From Aquimarina megaterium XH134 (GTDB taxonomy: Bacteria > Bacteroidota > Bacteroidia > Flavobacteriales > Flavobacteriaceae), in NCBI RefSeq assembly GCF_000520975.1, contig NZ_JACB01000036.1, forward strand, positions 62,001 to 126,000: a stretch of 64,000 nucleotides of DNA, given 5' to 3'. This document shows positions 45,654 to 53,518 of this stretch, piece by piece (within the stretch, counting starts at the first letter, position 1; each line of letters opens with the position of its first letter). The notes beneath the pieces are model-generated. The model had not been told where the DNA came from, did no database searches, and worked only from the letters and a program-made list of their open reading frames with translations. A program made the position numbers and the translations under genes.

Positions 45654-46096
45654 AGGATTTCTTTTTAAAGAGGTTATGACTAGTAAATAAACGAATTTAC
45701 ATCGCTTCTTATTTCTAGTTTAAGGTTGTTTTGTTAAATGATTTCTTTGCCACAAAGATTGTACCATCAATGTTGTTAGGAAGTTTTGGTCTTTGAGGAA
45801 CTGTGTATGTGTCTGGTTTTAAGAAATTTGTGAGAGCGAAGCTAAATGCAAATCTATAACCGTATTTATACGTGTTTTTACAGATAAAGACATTTTTTTA
45901 GAATTTTCAATAGTATTGAAGGCTGATTTTTAAGTACATTTAATATAGGAATGCTTTTCATATTAAACTTATGAAAGTCTTATTTTTTTGAAAAATGAAT
46001 ATAGTTACAAACATGTAAATAGCATTTTCTAGAAAAAATCTTTTTAAACATATTCTAGATCTTAAAATCAAAAATTAACCAAAAAATTAAAATCAA
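45654..46096. other. Intergenic region upstream of the LodA-like operon
   Basis: 443 bp with no convincing gene or RNA. It must carry the promoter of the oxidase operon and of the divergent metalloprotease. The only structure noticed is an inverted repeat using TTTTCTAGA and TCTAGATCTTAAAA-like arms at about 46024-46065, close to the operon start. No exact TAnnTTTG was found. Confidence 0.5.
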
Positions 46097-48145
46097 ATGC
46101 AATTATCCATTCACCCATCTATTGGAGTTGCCCGATTAGGAAACAGTACAACCGAACTTTGTTTATCACCAGATCAGATAGGAGGACTTCCTTTTGATTG
46201 TGATGAACATGGGAATCTAACAGGGCCAATTAAAGAATTTAAAGATGCTAAAGGTCTTATTAAAAGACAGGGTCAACCTTTTAAAATATTTGATGAAAAT
46301 CAGAATGAAATCACTCTGGATTCTGAGCATATCAAATCTATTGAATGGACGGTACATTTGGCGAATAAAAAAGCAGCATGGTATCAGTTTAGTGAACTTG
46401 AAGGAAATTTATTATTCGGTCCTGAAAACAGTTATGAAAATCGTGGAGTACCCTTACGAAATCCTGATACGACCGATAGACAAACCTTAATTATAGATCC
46501 AGGGCCTAGAACTATCCTGGGAAAGAATCAATCAATCGCTTTTGATAAAGAAAATGTACCAAATGGATATCCGGCACGATTCCCTCCTTCAAAGGTAAAA
46601 TATGGATTACCTGTAGAAAAATTAGGAGATTTATTGACAGATGATAAAGGACGACTCATTGTATTTGGTGGATACGGGCATGCAGGAGGAAATGAACCCT
46701 TAACAAGTTATGGAGGCTCTAATACTTGGCACGATGATATTTCAGATGGAACGGTATATTGTACCGTTACAGATACAGATGATAATGAATATAAGCTTTC
46801 AGCGTGGGTGATTATAGGATCTCCTGATTTTGCTCCAGAGATTGTAAATATTTCTACCCTAAGTGATACGATGTTTGATGTTGGGGTGCGTAATTTTGAT
46901 TTGGATCCAGATATGTATTCAAAGACTACAGGTGAATGGAACACCAGTTTTATTGTAGATTTTAAAAGAGACATACTTCCTATTATCAATAGGATAAGTC
47001 GTTACCAATGGGTTTCCAACGTTCAGTCGATGATGGCATTTACTAGTAACATTTTTGATTTTTCAGATCCATCAGATGGAAATAAAGAAAACCGTAAGCA
47101 ATATCTATCTTATTTCAGAAACAATGATGCCCAACCGCCAGTGCCTCCACATTTACCACAACAACAATTGTTTAAAGAAAATGAAGGTGATATTTTTCCG
47201 ATGATGCCATTGAATTCTGGTAGTAATTCTGTAAGCAATATCAATGTCAATAAATTTATGGCATTAAATGAAACCCAGTTGTTTTTATTAGAACAATGGG
47301 CAGAAGGAAAATTTGTTAATAATGAAACTCCACAAGAATATCCTATTAACCCAATGGATACGGTAGGAGTAGGAAACTGTGTAGGGTTACCGATGTGTCC
47401 TGGTATTGAAGTTACATGGAGTATGCAAAATGATGTAATTTATGAGGCACCATATGTAATCAAACAGTATGAAAATGAAGAGTATTATGTGCAACATGGA
47501 TTGAACCCTTCTAGAGATGAGAGTGAAGGTGGTGGTTGTGAACCTGGAGATTTAACCAAAAGAATGGCATGCCCATGGCAAGCCGACTTTTTTCAATGTA
47601 CAGTCCAGTATATCAATTTTACCGTACCCTCCATCAATAAAATAACACTTAGTAATGGGACTAATGTTCCGTTACCACCTACTTACTATACATATTGGTG
47701 GCCGCCACAAAGCCCTTGGGATGTGATCGTAGGTGAATTTACGGATAAGGGACAAGGACAAACGCACTTACCTGCTGGACAACAGGTTAATTATGCCCGT
47801 GGTATCAACAGTTTTGTACAAATGGTGGAGTATTGGTATGCACTTGGGTTTATCAGAGATAAAAATGGGGCAACTCCAGGATATCCATACATTGTAGAGA
47901 CCGAAAGAAATAATGAACAATTCTCTTATAAAGAAGTGCCCGTAGGAGAGATCACCGGAAATGATGCTGATAATGACACCACTATCCCCGTATTTTTTAT
48001 TGAGCAGAATAAGCATGAAGTAAAAAAGAAAAGCAATAAGGCAAAACTATTGATAGAGCACTTAGAAATGGTCGTGTTTAATAAGATTGAAATAGCGCCA
48101 GAAGGGCTTGAAATGCCTCGATCTGGAACAAGAAGCAGAAGGTAA
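46097..48145 (+). CDS. LodA/GoxA-family CTQ-dependent amino-acid oxidase
   Basis: 682-aa quinoprotein of the LodA/GoxA family. Characterised members use a cysteine tryptophylquinone made from their own side chains to oxidise lysine (LodA) or glycine (GoxA) to a keto product, ammonia and hydrogen peroxide. It opens with IHPSIGVARLGNS. The predicted CTQ Trp is Trp494 in CPWQADF; the cross-linking Cys is probably Cys428 in GNCVGLP, 66 residues earlier (65 in LodA). No signal peptide. The next gene encodes the flavoprotein needed for CTQ formation. Substrate not predictable from sequence. Confidence 0.88.
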   Translation: MQLSIHPSIGVARLGNSTTELCLSPDQIGGLPFDCDEHGNLTGPIKEFKDAKGLIKRQGQPFKIFDENQNEITLDSEHIKSIEWTVHLANKKAAWYQFSELEGNLLFGPENSYENRGVPLRNPDTTDRQTLIIDPGPRTILGKNQSIAFDKENVPNGYPARFPPSKVKYGLPVEKLGDLLTDDKGRLIVFGGYGHAGGNEPLTSYGGSNTWHDDISDGTVYCTVTDTDDNEYKLSAWVIIGSPDFAPEIVNISTLSDTMFDVGVRNFDLDPDMYSKTTGEWNTSFIVDFKRDILPIINRISRYQWVSNVQSMMAFTSNIFDFSDPSDGNKENRKQYLSYFRNNDAQPPVPPHLPQQQLFKENEGDIFPMMPLNSGSNSVSNINVNKFMALNETQLFLLEQWAEGKFVNNETPQEYPINPMDTVGVGNCVGLPMCPGIEVTWSMQNDVIYEAPYVIKQYENEEYYVQHGLNPSRDESEGGGCEPGDLTKRMACPWQADFFQCTVQYINFTVPSINKITLSNGTNVPLPPTYYTYWWPPQSPWDVIVGEFTDKGQGQTHLPAGQQVNYARGINSFVQMVEYWYALGFIRDKNGATPGYPYIVETERNNEQFSYKEVPVGEITGNDADNDTTIPVFFIEQNKHEVKKKSNKAKLLIEHLEMVVFNKIEIAPEGLEMPRSGTRSRR

Positions 48146-48149
48146 TACA

Positions 48150-49292
48150 ATGGCATATCAATTTAAAACAGATGTACTTATTGTAGGTGGAGGCCCAGCA
48201 GGGGCTTCCACCGCATTAAGTTTATTAAAATATTCAGATCTTAAGGTAACGATTGTTGAACAAAGTGATTTAGATACCTTAAGGGTAGGGGAACAGGTAA
48301 GTCCAGCAATATTTGACTTACTTGCTTATATGAATATCGACCGAACAGATTTTGAAACAAATAGCTTTATATATGGTTATAACCATGTAGCTGCCTGGGG
48401 TAGTGCTAACCTGTCCTCGAGGTATTCTATTTCAAGCACAGTAGAGGATAGTATACAACTGGATAGGAAAGCTTTTGATTTATTATTATTAGAACGAGCT
48501 GGCCAAAGAGGAGCAAGCATTTTACCCAGAACCAGATGTATTGATTTTAAGCAAACCAAAGAAGGAGACTGGACGATTGAACTTAAGCATAAAACCAAAG
48601 GTGATATTTTGGTAAAGACAAACTTTTTGGTCGATGCTACGGGACGGCAAAATGCTGTGTCCAGAAATTTGGGATTAAAACCCCTAAAAAGTGATGAATT
48701 AGTAGCAATAGGGACCTTTATAACTTTTGAAAAAGGAAAAGTGCCTGCACAAGAAGTGTTATTAGAAACAGTAGAAGAAGGTTGGTGGTACTGTGCTACC
48801 TTACCCAATGACAAAATAGGACTAACACTATTTACAGATGCAGGAATTGCAAAGGAAAAACAACTTCAGAAGACACATCAATTTAATCAATTACTTTTAA
48901 ATACTAGATATATCAAAAATAAAATAAAACAAGGGGTTTCATATCAATCGCCTTGGGTACGGAATGCTTATTCAAAATTGATAGATATTACTCCTATAAA
49001 AAATTATATCGCTGTTGGTGATGCCATAGCGTCTTTTGATCCCATTTCTTCTATGGGAATTGGATTTGCCCTTAGTTCGGCTTGTCACGCTTCTAAAACG
49101 ATCATTGATTTTGAAAATAACAGGGACGATACGTATAGATTAGATTATCAAAACAATATCAATACTATTTATAAAGATTACCAACAGACTAAAAATCAAT
49201 TTTATACAACAGAACAACGTTGGAAAGAATCCGAATTTTGGCAACAAAGACTGATGAGTAATACTATAAAATCAAAAATAAAATCATACTGA
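48150..49292 (+). CDS. LodB-like FAD-dependent maturation enzyme
   Basis: 380-aa flavoprotein related to LodB/GoxB, which modify the precursor Trp of the cognate quinoprotein. The N-terminal Rossmann motif is VLIVGGGPAGAST (Gly13-Gly18), followed by a second FAD site VGDAIASFDPISSMGIG late in the sequence; the body resembles tryptophan-halogenase and geranylgeranyl-reductase-like enzymes. The start at 48150, 4 bp after the lodA-like stop with AGAAGG upstream, is preferred over 48108, which would overlap. It overlaps the next gene by one base (TGATG). Confidence 0.88.
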   Translation: MAYQFKTDVLIVGGGPAGASTALSLLKYSDLKVTIVEQSDLDTLRVGEQVSPAIFDLLAYMNIDRTDFETNSFIYGYNHVAAWGSANLSSRYSISSTVEDSIQLDRKAFDLLLLERAGQRGASILPRTRCIDFKQTKEGDWTIELKHKTKGDILVKTNFLVDATGRQNAVSRNLGLKPLKSDELVAIGTFITFEKGKVPAQEVLLETVEEGWWYCATLPNDKIGLTLFTDAGIAKEKQLQKTHQFNQLLLNTRYIKNKIKQGVSYQSPWVRNAYSKLIDITPIKNYIAVGDAIASFDPISSMGIGFALSSACHASKTIIDFENNRDDTYRLDYQNNINTIYKDYQQTKNQFYTTEQRWKESEFWQQRLMSNTIKSKIKSY

Positions 49293-50959
49293 TGATACAA
49301 GAACCTTTACACACAGTTTCAGAACTACTGAAAGACAATATTGATGCATTTTTAAAAGAACTGAATAGCCATCTTCCTTCAAATATAACAATATCTACCA
49401 ATTGGGGAGGATTAGATAACGTGTATAAACATAATAAGAATAGTCAAATTTTTAACAGAAGACTTCAATACAATCCTTTTGTTATCGTGTACTGCGAAAA
49501 CGAATCTGATGTAGTAATTACGTATAAAGCAGCTATAGATAACAAATTACCAATTCGGGTTCGTGCTGGGGGACATGATCATGAGGGAGAATGCACTGGG
49601 ACAAATGTGGTATTGATTGATGTTTCAAAAATGGCTTCGTTAACTATTGATCCGGTAACCAAGATTGCCAGTATAGGCCCAGGGATTCGCTTTCAAACGC
49701 TTACTTCTAAGCTTGCAGAACAAGATGTAATGATTCCACATGGTACTTGTGCCACTGTAGGAATCGCTGGCTTTACCATGGGAGGTGGCTGGGGGCCCTG
49801 GACTCGTAAAATGGGAATGTGCTGTGAACATCTTGTTGGGGCCAATATTCTATTGGGTGATGGAACCCTTCAAAAGCTGGATGTAAAAAATGGTTCTGTG
49901 CCTGAATTATTATGGGCACTTAGAGGAGGTGGAGGTATGAGCTATGGTATCATAACCGAATTACGTATACAAACCTTTACCTTACCCGCTGTACTACATC
50001 GTTTTGAGGTAGAATGGAATTGTTATGAAGATCAGAAACCAGATACATTAAATGAAGAGGTGCCAACAATTGAAATATTGCAAAAATGGGAAGAGTTAAT
50101 CGAGTCACCAAATACTTCAAACCTTATAGGAACTAACTTGAAAATAAATGGGAGACCATGGGATACAGGAGAACCTGTAAATATCAACACAGTATATAAT
50201 AATTGTGTTTTTTATGGATATTGGGAAGGAGATGAGAATAGCTTATGCAAGTTTATAGATGATTATCTTAAAGAAAAAGTTTCGCCTTATACTCTTACCA
50301 TAGAACCGGCAACCGGAGCAGATTATGCACATAAAAACCAATATGGTTCCCATTTAATGGGGAACTGGGACCGGGAATCACACAACAAAATTTTAAATAA
50401 ATTAGGGTTGCTTAGAGAAGGAACCCCTTTACAACCAGATTATGATATTCCTGCTCCTCATAAAATCACATCAAGATTAGTCAATAATGATGGATTAGAT
50501 GCTCAAGGTAAAAATGGATACAAAGCCTTGTTCGAGAGTTTGTTTTCTAATCTTATTTTAGATGGTAACAGGAAATTGGGATTATTTACTTATGTGACTT
50601 TAGGAGCTATTGTTGGAGATTATTATATGAAACATGCAGAAAATACGGATAGTGCTTTTCCTTATAAGGACAAACTATATACTATACAATATCAATGCTG
50701 GTGGAATACAAAAAAAGAAGAGAAGGAAGAATTTCAAGATAACTTTGTGTATGATAGAACAAACCGTTCATTGGATTGGATAGAAACCAGTCGGGATTTT
50801 GATATTCCTAATACTTCAGGGGCTTTTATAAGCTTTAAAGATAGTTCAATCCCAACTAAAACTTATTTTGATAAAAGTTACGAACGTTTAAAAGAAATAA
50901 AAGAAACCTATTCCAAAGATCCATATAATCATTTTAGAACCCGAAAGACGATTATTTAA
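49292..50959 (+). CDS. BBE-like FAD-linked oxidase (bicovalent FAD predicted)
   Basis: 555-aa oxidoreductase of the berberine-bridge-enzyme/vanillyl-alcohol-oxidase class. The FAD-binding domain shows RVRAGGHDHEG with His95 and HGTCATVGIAGFTMGGGWG with Cys153: the pair that binds FAD covalently at both ends. LRGGGGMSYGIITEL follows, and a C-terminal BBE-like end is present. The gene is translationally coupled to the LodB-like gene, so it should act in the same pathway, perhaps on the oxidase product or another substrate; this is inference. Confidence 0.85.
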   Translation: MIQEPLHTVSELLKDNIDAFLKELNSHLPSNITISTNWGGLDNVYKHNKNSQIFNRRLQYNPFVIVYCENESDVVITYKAAIDNKLPIRVRAGGHDHEGECTGTNVVLIDVSKMASLTIDPVTKIASIGPGIRFQTLTSKLAEQDVMIPHGTCATVGIAGFTMGGGWGPWTRKMGMCCEHLVGANILLGDGTLQKLDVKNGSVPELLWALRGGGGMSYGIITELRIQTFTLPAVLHRFEVEWNCYEDQKPDTLNEEVPTIEILQKWEELIESPNTSNLIGTNLKINGRPWDTGEPVNINTVYNNCVFYGYWEGDENSLCKFIDDYLKEKVSPYTLTIEPATGADYAHKNQYGSHLMGNWDRESHNKILNKLGLLREGTPLQPDYDIPAPHKITSRLVNNDGLDAQGKNGYKALFESLFSNLILDGNRKLGLFTYVTLGAIVGDYYMKHAENTDSAFPYKDKLYTIQYQCWWNTKKEEKEEFQDNFVYDRTNRSLDWIETSRDFDIPNTSGAFISFKDSSIPTKTYFDKSYERLKEIKETYSKDPYNHFRTRKTII

Positions 50960-50965
50960 AATGGG

Positions 50966-51137
50966 ATGAGACAAATTTCACTTGTTGAGTATTTGAACAT
51001 GACCGCAAGGGGCTTTACCAGCGCTTCATTTTGCCCATCGCTATATCGCTGTCGTGTTGCAATTTCTTGTACTTCGCAAAAAAAAGCTCAGGCAGTGGGA
51101 TTCTCACCGTAATCCTTCACGCAAAACATTTAGGGTT
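50966..51137. other. GC-rich non-coding patch, possible dispersed element
   Basis: The stretch 51001-51120 is about 48% GC (first 60 bases 55%) against an AT-rich surround, with no intact gene. Read on the minus strand it gives short open frames such as KLQHDSDIAMGKMKRW then stop and SPLRSCSNTQQVKFVSSH. I recall similar short hypothetical peptides from many flavobacterial genomes, which suggests a repeated element; that is memory and unverified. Confidence 0.45.
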
Positions 51138-51159
51138 TCTATACTTTGCCAAAGTAAAA

Positions 51160-51870
51160 CTAAGCTAAGGTAAATTTAGCCAGGTAGTCGTTATTTTCTC
51201 CTTCAACTATTAATTCTGACAGTAAGCCATTGGCATTAGCTGCATTTTGAAGGGTGTTATAATCAACATATAACCAATCAAACCATTCTGATTCTTGTTC
51301 TTTGTATTTTAATTTGTATTGCATTTCTCCATAATATCCAGCAGAGGCATCTACCCAAAAACCTCCATCGTCATCTTGAAAAAGATAGGAAACATCTGAT
51401 GAATCCATTAAAATTTGACCTCCCGGAGCAAGAAGTGTTTTAATATGAGTAAAAAAACGATCAATGTGATCCAAAGTGCCAATAATACCACTACCATTCA
51501 TTAACAATAGTATGGTATCATACGTGACATTATTATGATCATAAATATCTTGTGCCATGGCATGATATACCCCTCTTTTTTTACAAACTTCGATAGCGCC
51601 TTCGGATATATCTATAGCTTTTACGTCTAACTTTTGATCATTTTGAAGAAACAAACTATGGCTTCCGGCACCACAACCTACATCTAGTACTTTTCCGTAT
51701 GAAAGCTCTAATGCCTTTTGTTCTATTTTGGGCATTTCGGTATACCCTCTAAATAGGTAAGGAATAGGGATATGATCATCATCAAAATCATTTGCCTGCA
51801 CAATAATATCTTCTGTGTATTTTTTATTGTAAAAATCTTTGATGGCTTTTCCGAAGATATCTTTATTCAT
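51160..51870 (-). CDS. Class I SAM-dependent methyltransferase
   Basis: 236-aa cytoplasmic methyltransferase: motif I GKVLDVGCGAGSHSLFLQ (about residues 74-91), strand 2 VKAIDIS, later TILLLMNGSGIIG and PGGQILMDSSDVSYLF. A family with this signature is common in Bacteroidota; substrate unknown. It is divergent from the YkgJ-type gene (70 bp), and its 3' end faces the GC-rich patch and a TACTTTGCCAAAGTA palindrome. Confidence 0.85.
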   Translation of the reverse strand: MNKDIFGKAIKDFYNKKYTEDIIVQANDFDDDHIPIPYLFRGYTEMPKIEQKALELSYGKVLDVGCGAGSHSLFLQNDQKLDVKAIDISEGAIEVCKKRGVYHAMAQDIYDHNNVTYDTILLLMNGSGIIGTLDHIDRFFTHIKTLLAPGGQILMDSSDVSYLFQDDDGGFWVDASAGYYGEMQYKLKYKEQESEWFDWLYVDYNTLQNAANANGLLSELIVEGENNDYLAKFTLA

Positions 51871-51928
51871 GAGATGCAGTTTGTGATTATAGGAAACGAT
51901 ACTTGGTAATCAGAACTCTCAAAAGTCT

Positions 51929-51936
51929 TACTTTTG
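51929..51936 (+). promoter_or_regulatory. Promoter -7 element TACTTTTG (leaderless configuration)
   Basis: Exact TAnnTTTG match ending 4 bases before the ATG of the YkgJ-like gene, with a TTG (51903-51905) 23 bases upstream as a possible -33 element. This predicts transcription starting at the start codon. Confidence 0.55.
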
Positions 51937-51940
51937 TACT

Positions 51941-52435
51941 ATGCAAGAATTCATAGATCAATTACCAAAACTGGCCAAAGATAAACATAACGAGAACAAA
52001 AAGTTCTTTGCTAAACTTAAAAAAAAATCGCCTAAACAACTGGATTATATCATGCAGGAGTTACATGATGAAGAGTTTAGTAATACAGATTGTTTAGAAT
52101 GTGCGAATTGCTGCAAAACTACGGGACCGTTATTTACAGATAAAGATGTAGATCGGATTTCAAAATTTTTAAAAATTAAACCCAGGCAATTTGAAGATCA
52201 ATACCTGAGAACAGATGAGGATGGAGACTTGATATTACAACAAACTCCATGTACTTTTCTTGGAGCCGATAATTACTGTGCAATTTATGAGGTAAGACCA
52301 AAGGCATGTAGAGAGTACCCTCATACGGATCGTAAAAAGTTTCAACAGATATCTAATTTAACGTTGAAGAATGTAGCAATTTGCCCTGCAGCATATAATA
52401 TTGTAGAAAAAATGAAATCTAAAATATCTTTATAG
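51941..52435 (+). CDS. YkgJ-family cysteine cluster protein
   Basis: 164-aa protein with the CxxCxxCC cluster CLECANCC at about residues 53-60 and further Cys at TPCTF, NYC, KAC and ICP. The family is thought to bind zinc or an Fe-S-like metal centre; function unknown. A helical Lys-rich N-terminus (KLAKDKHNENKKFFAKLKKK) precedes it. Transcribed from a promoter element directly before ATG. It is followed by a hairpin and converges with the LipL32-like gene. Confidence 0.9.
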   Translation: MQEFIDQLPKLAKDKHNENKKFFAKLKKKSPKQLDYIMQELHDEEFSNTDCLECANCCKTTGPLFTDKDVDRISKFLKIKPRQFEDQYLRTDEDGDLILQQTPCTFLGADNYCAIYEVRPKACREYPHTDRKKFQQISNLTLKNVAICPAAYNIVEKMKSKISL

Positions 52436-52452
52436 CACATATATAAAACAGG

Positions 52453-52489
52453 TATTCCCATATATTCTTTTAAGAAACATATGGGAATA
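52453..52489. terminator. Hairpin between convergent genes
   Basis: TATTCCCATAT pairs with ATATGGGAATA (11 bp), and inside it TTCTT pairs with AAGAA. It lies 17 bases after the YkgJ-like stop and 40 bases from the LipL32-like stop. There is no strong U-run, but the position fits a bidirectional terminator. Confidence 0.65.
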
Positions 52490-52529
52490 ACCGCAAGTGT
52501 GTGCTTATTAAATTAGGATCTATATATTA

Positions 52530-53210
52530 TTATCCCTTTTTTAACTCTTCGATAGTTTTGGCCATTATAACTCCTGGTAATTTGATAGGAGCGGCAACCT
52601 GAGCTAAGAAAGTACCTTTTACTTCGCCAGTTTTGTATGTTGTAAATCCAATACGATATAGTCCAGCAGTTAATGCTTTAAGAGGGTCACCAACTTCACT
52701 TTTATATCTTAATAATGAATTGTAACTACTTCCGCTAGGCTGCTTAGGCATTTCACTACTGTCATCATTACGCTCTAGAACAGTCCAGTTAGCACTTTTT
52801 ACAGCTTCTCCAGTAATTTTATCCTTGCTTATGATATCAGAACGCTCTAACGTAATATAAGTATCAAAGAAATCACTAGAACTTGCATTTTCTGTATATG
52901 CAGCAGATGCAGTAGCTCCTTTTATTTTGTTTTTACCGACAGGAGACATCATTCTTATACCAAGCTCTGGAGCCACAGCAGGAATCCAAACATAGATATA
53001 ATAAAATTTCTTACCATCTTTTACTTCATCTTCATTACCGGGTGCAGCATATCCAAGATATGTTACAACATCTGTATAAGGCACCTTTATAGTTTTTGGA
53101 CCTATCTTTTTTTCGGTTAAACCACCAAATTTCTTCAGTTTTTGTGCTTGAGCATCAATAGAAGTTCCTAAAGCAAATATGCTTAGTAAAATTAAGATTT
53201 TTGTTTTCAT
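52530..53210 (-). CDS. LipL32-family exported protein
   Basis: About 226-aa protein with a signal peptide (MKTKILILLSIFALGTSIDAQA) but no lipobox. The mature part matches leptospiral LipL32 closely: FGGLTEKK at the start, KFYYIYVWIPAVAPELGIRM, SPVGKNKI, and GLYRIGFTTYKTGEVKGTFLA at the end. The residues that bind calcium in LipL32 (Asp-Thr, Asp-Asp, Tyr) have counterparts in FFDTY, RNDDSS and SYNSLLR. LipL32 is the major surface lipoprotein of pathogenic Leptospira. The ATG at 53210 is preferred over 53243, which adds a non-signal-like segment. Confidence 0.88.
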   Translation of the reverse strand: MKTKILILLSIFALGTSIDAQAQKLKKFGGLTEKKIGPKTIKVPYTDVVTYLGYAAPGNEDEVKDGKKFYYIYVWIPAVAPELGIRMMSPVGKNKIKGATASAAYTENASSSDFFDTYITLERSDIISKDKITGEAVKSANWTVLERNDDSSEMPKQPSGSSYNSLLRYKSEVGDPLKALTAGLYRIGFTTYKTGEVKGTFLAQVAAPIKLPGVIMAKTIEELKKG

Positions 53211-53518
53211 AAATAATTGATTTGATTTTAGTGATAAATACACACACTTCTTATCACTATAGGTTAGTTTTATTGATAATCTATGATTATCGATTTAATT
53301 ACAAATATGAGAGTTTATAATTAAAATAAAATATAAAAGATGATACAATTAATTTGAAATAATAATTGTTTAAAATTTCTTTAATAACCAAATATTTTAT
53401 CCCATTTTAATCCCTCTAGTATAAAGAGTTCTTTTTTTAAAAATCATGTGTTAATTATTTGTTAATTTTTTATACAAGGATGGGGACAAATCTGAACTTT
53501 GTGATGAATTATTTTTTA

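Noticed and set aside
48377..48814. Minus-strand 145-codon frame in the LodB-like gene
   Set aside because: Antisense to a well-supported flavoprotein gene.
51142..51156. TACTTTG-C-CAAAGTA as a third HTH_34 operator
   Set aside because: Same arms but a 1-base spacer instead of 5, and located downstream of a gene, so likely chance or part of another element.
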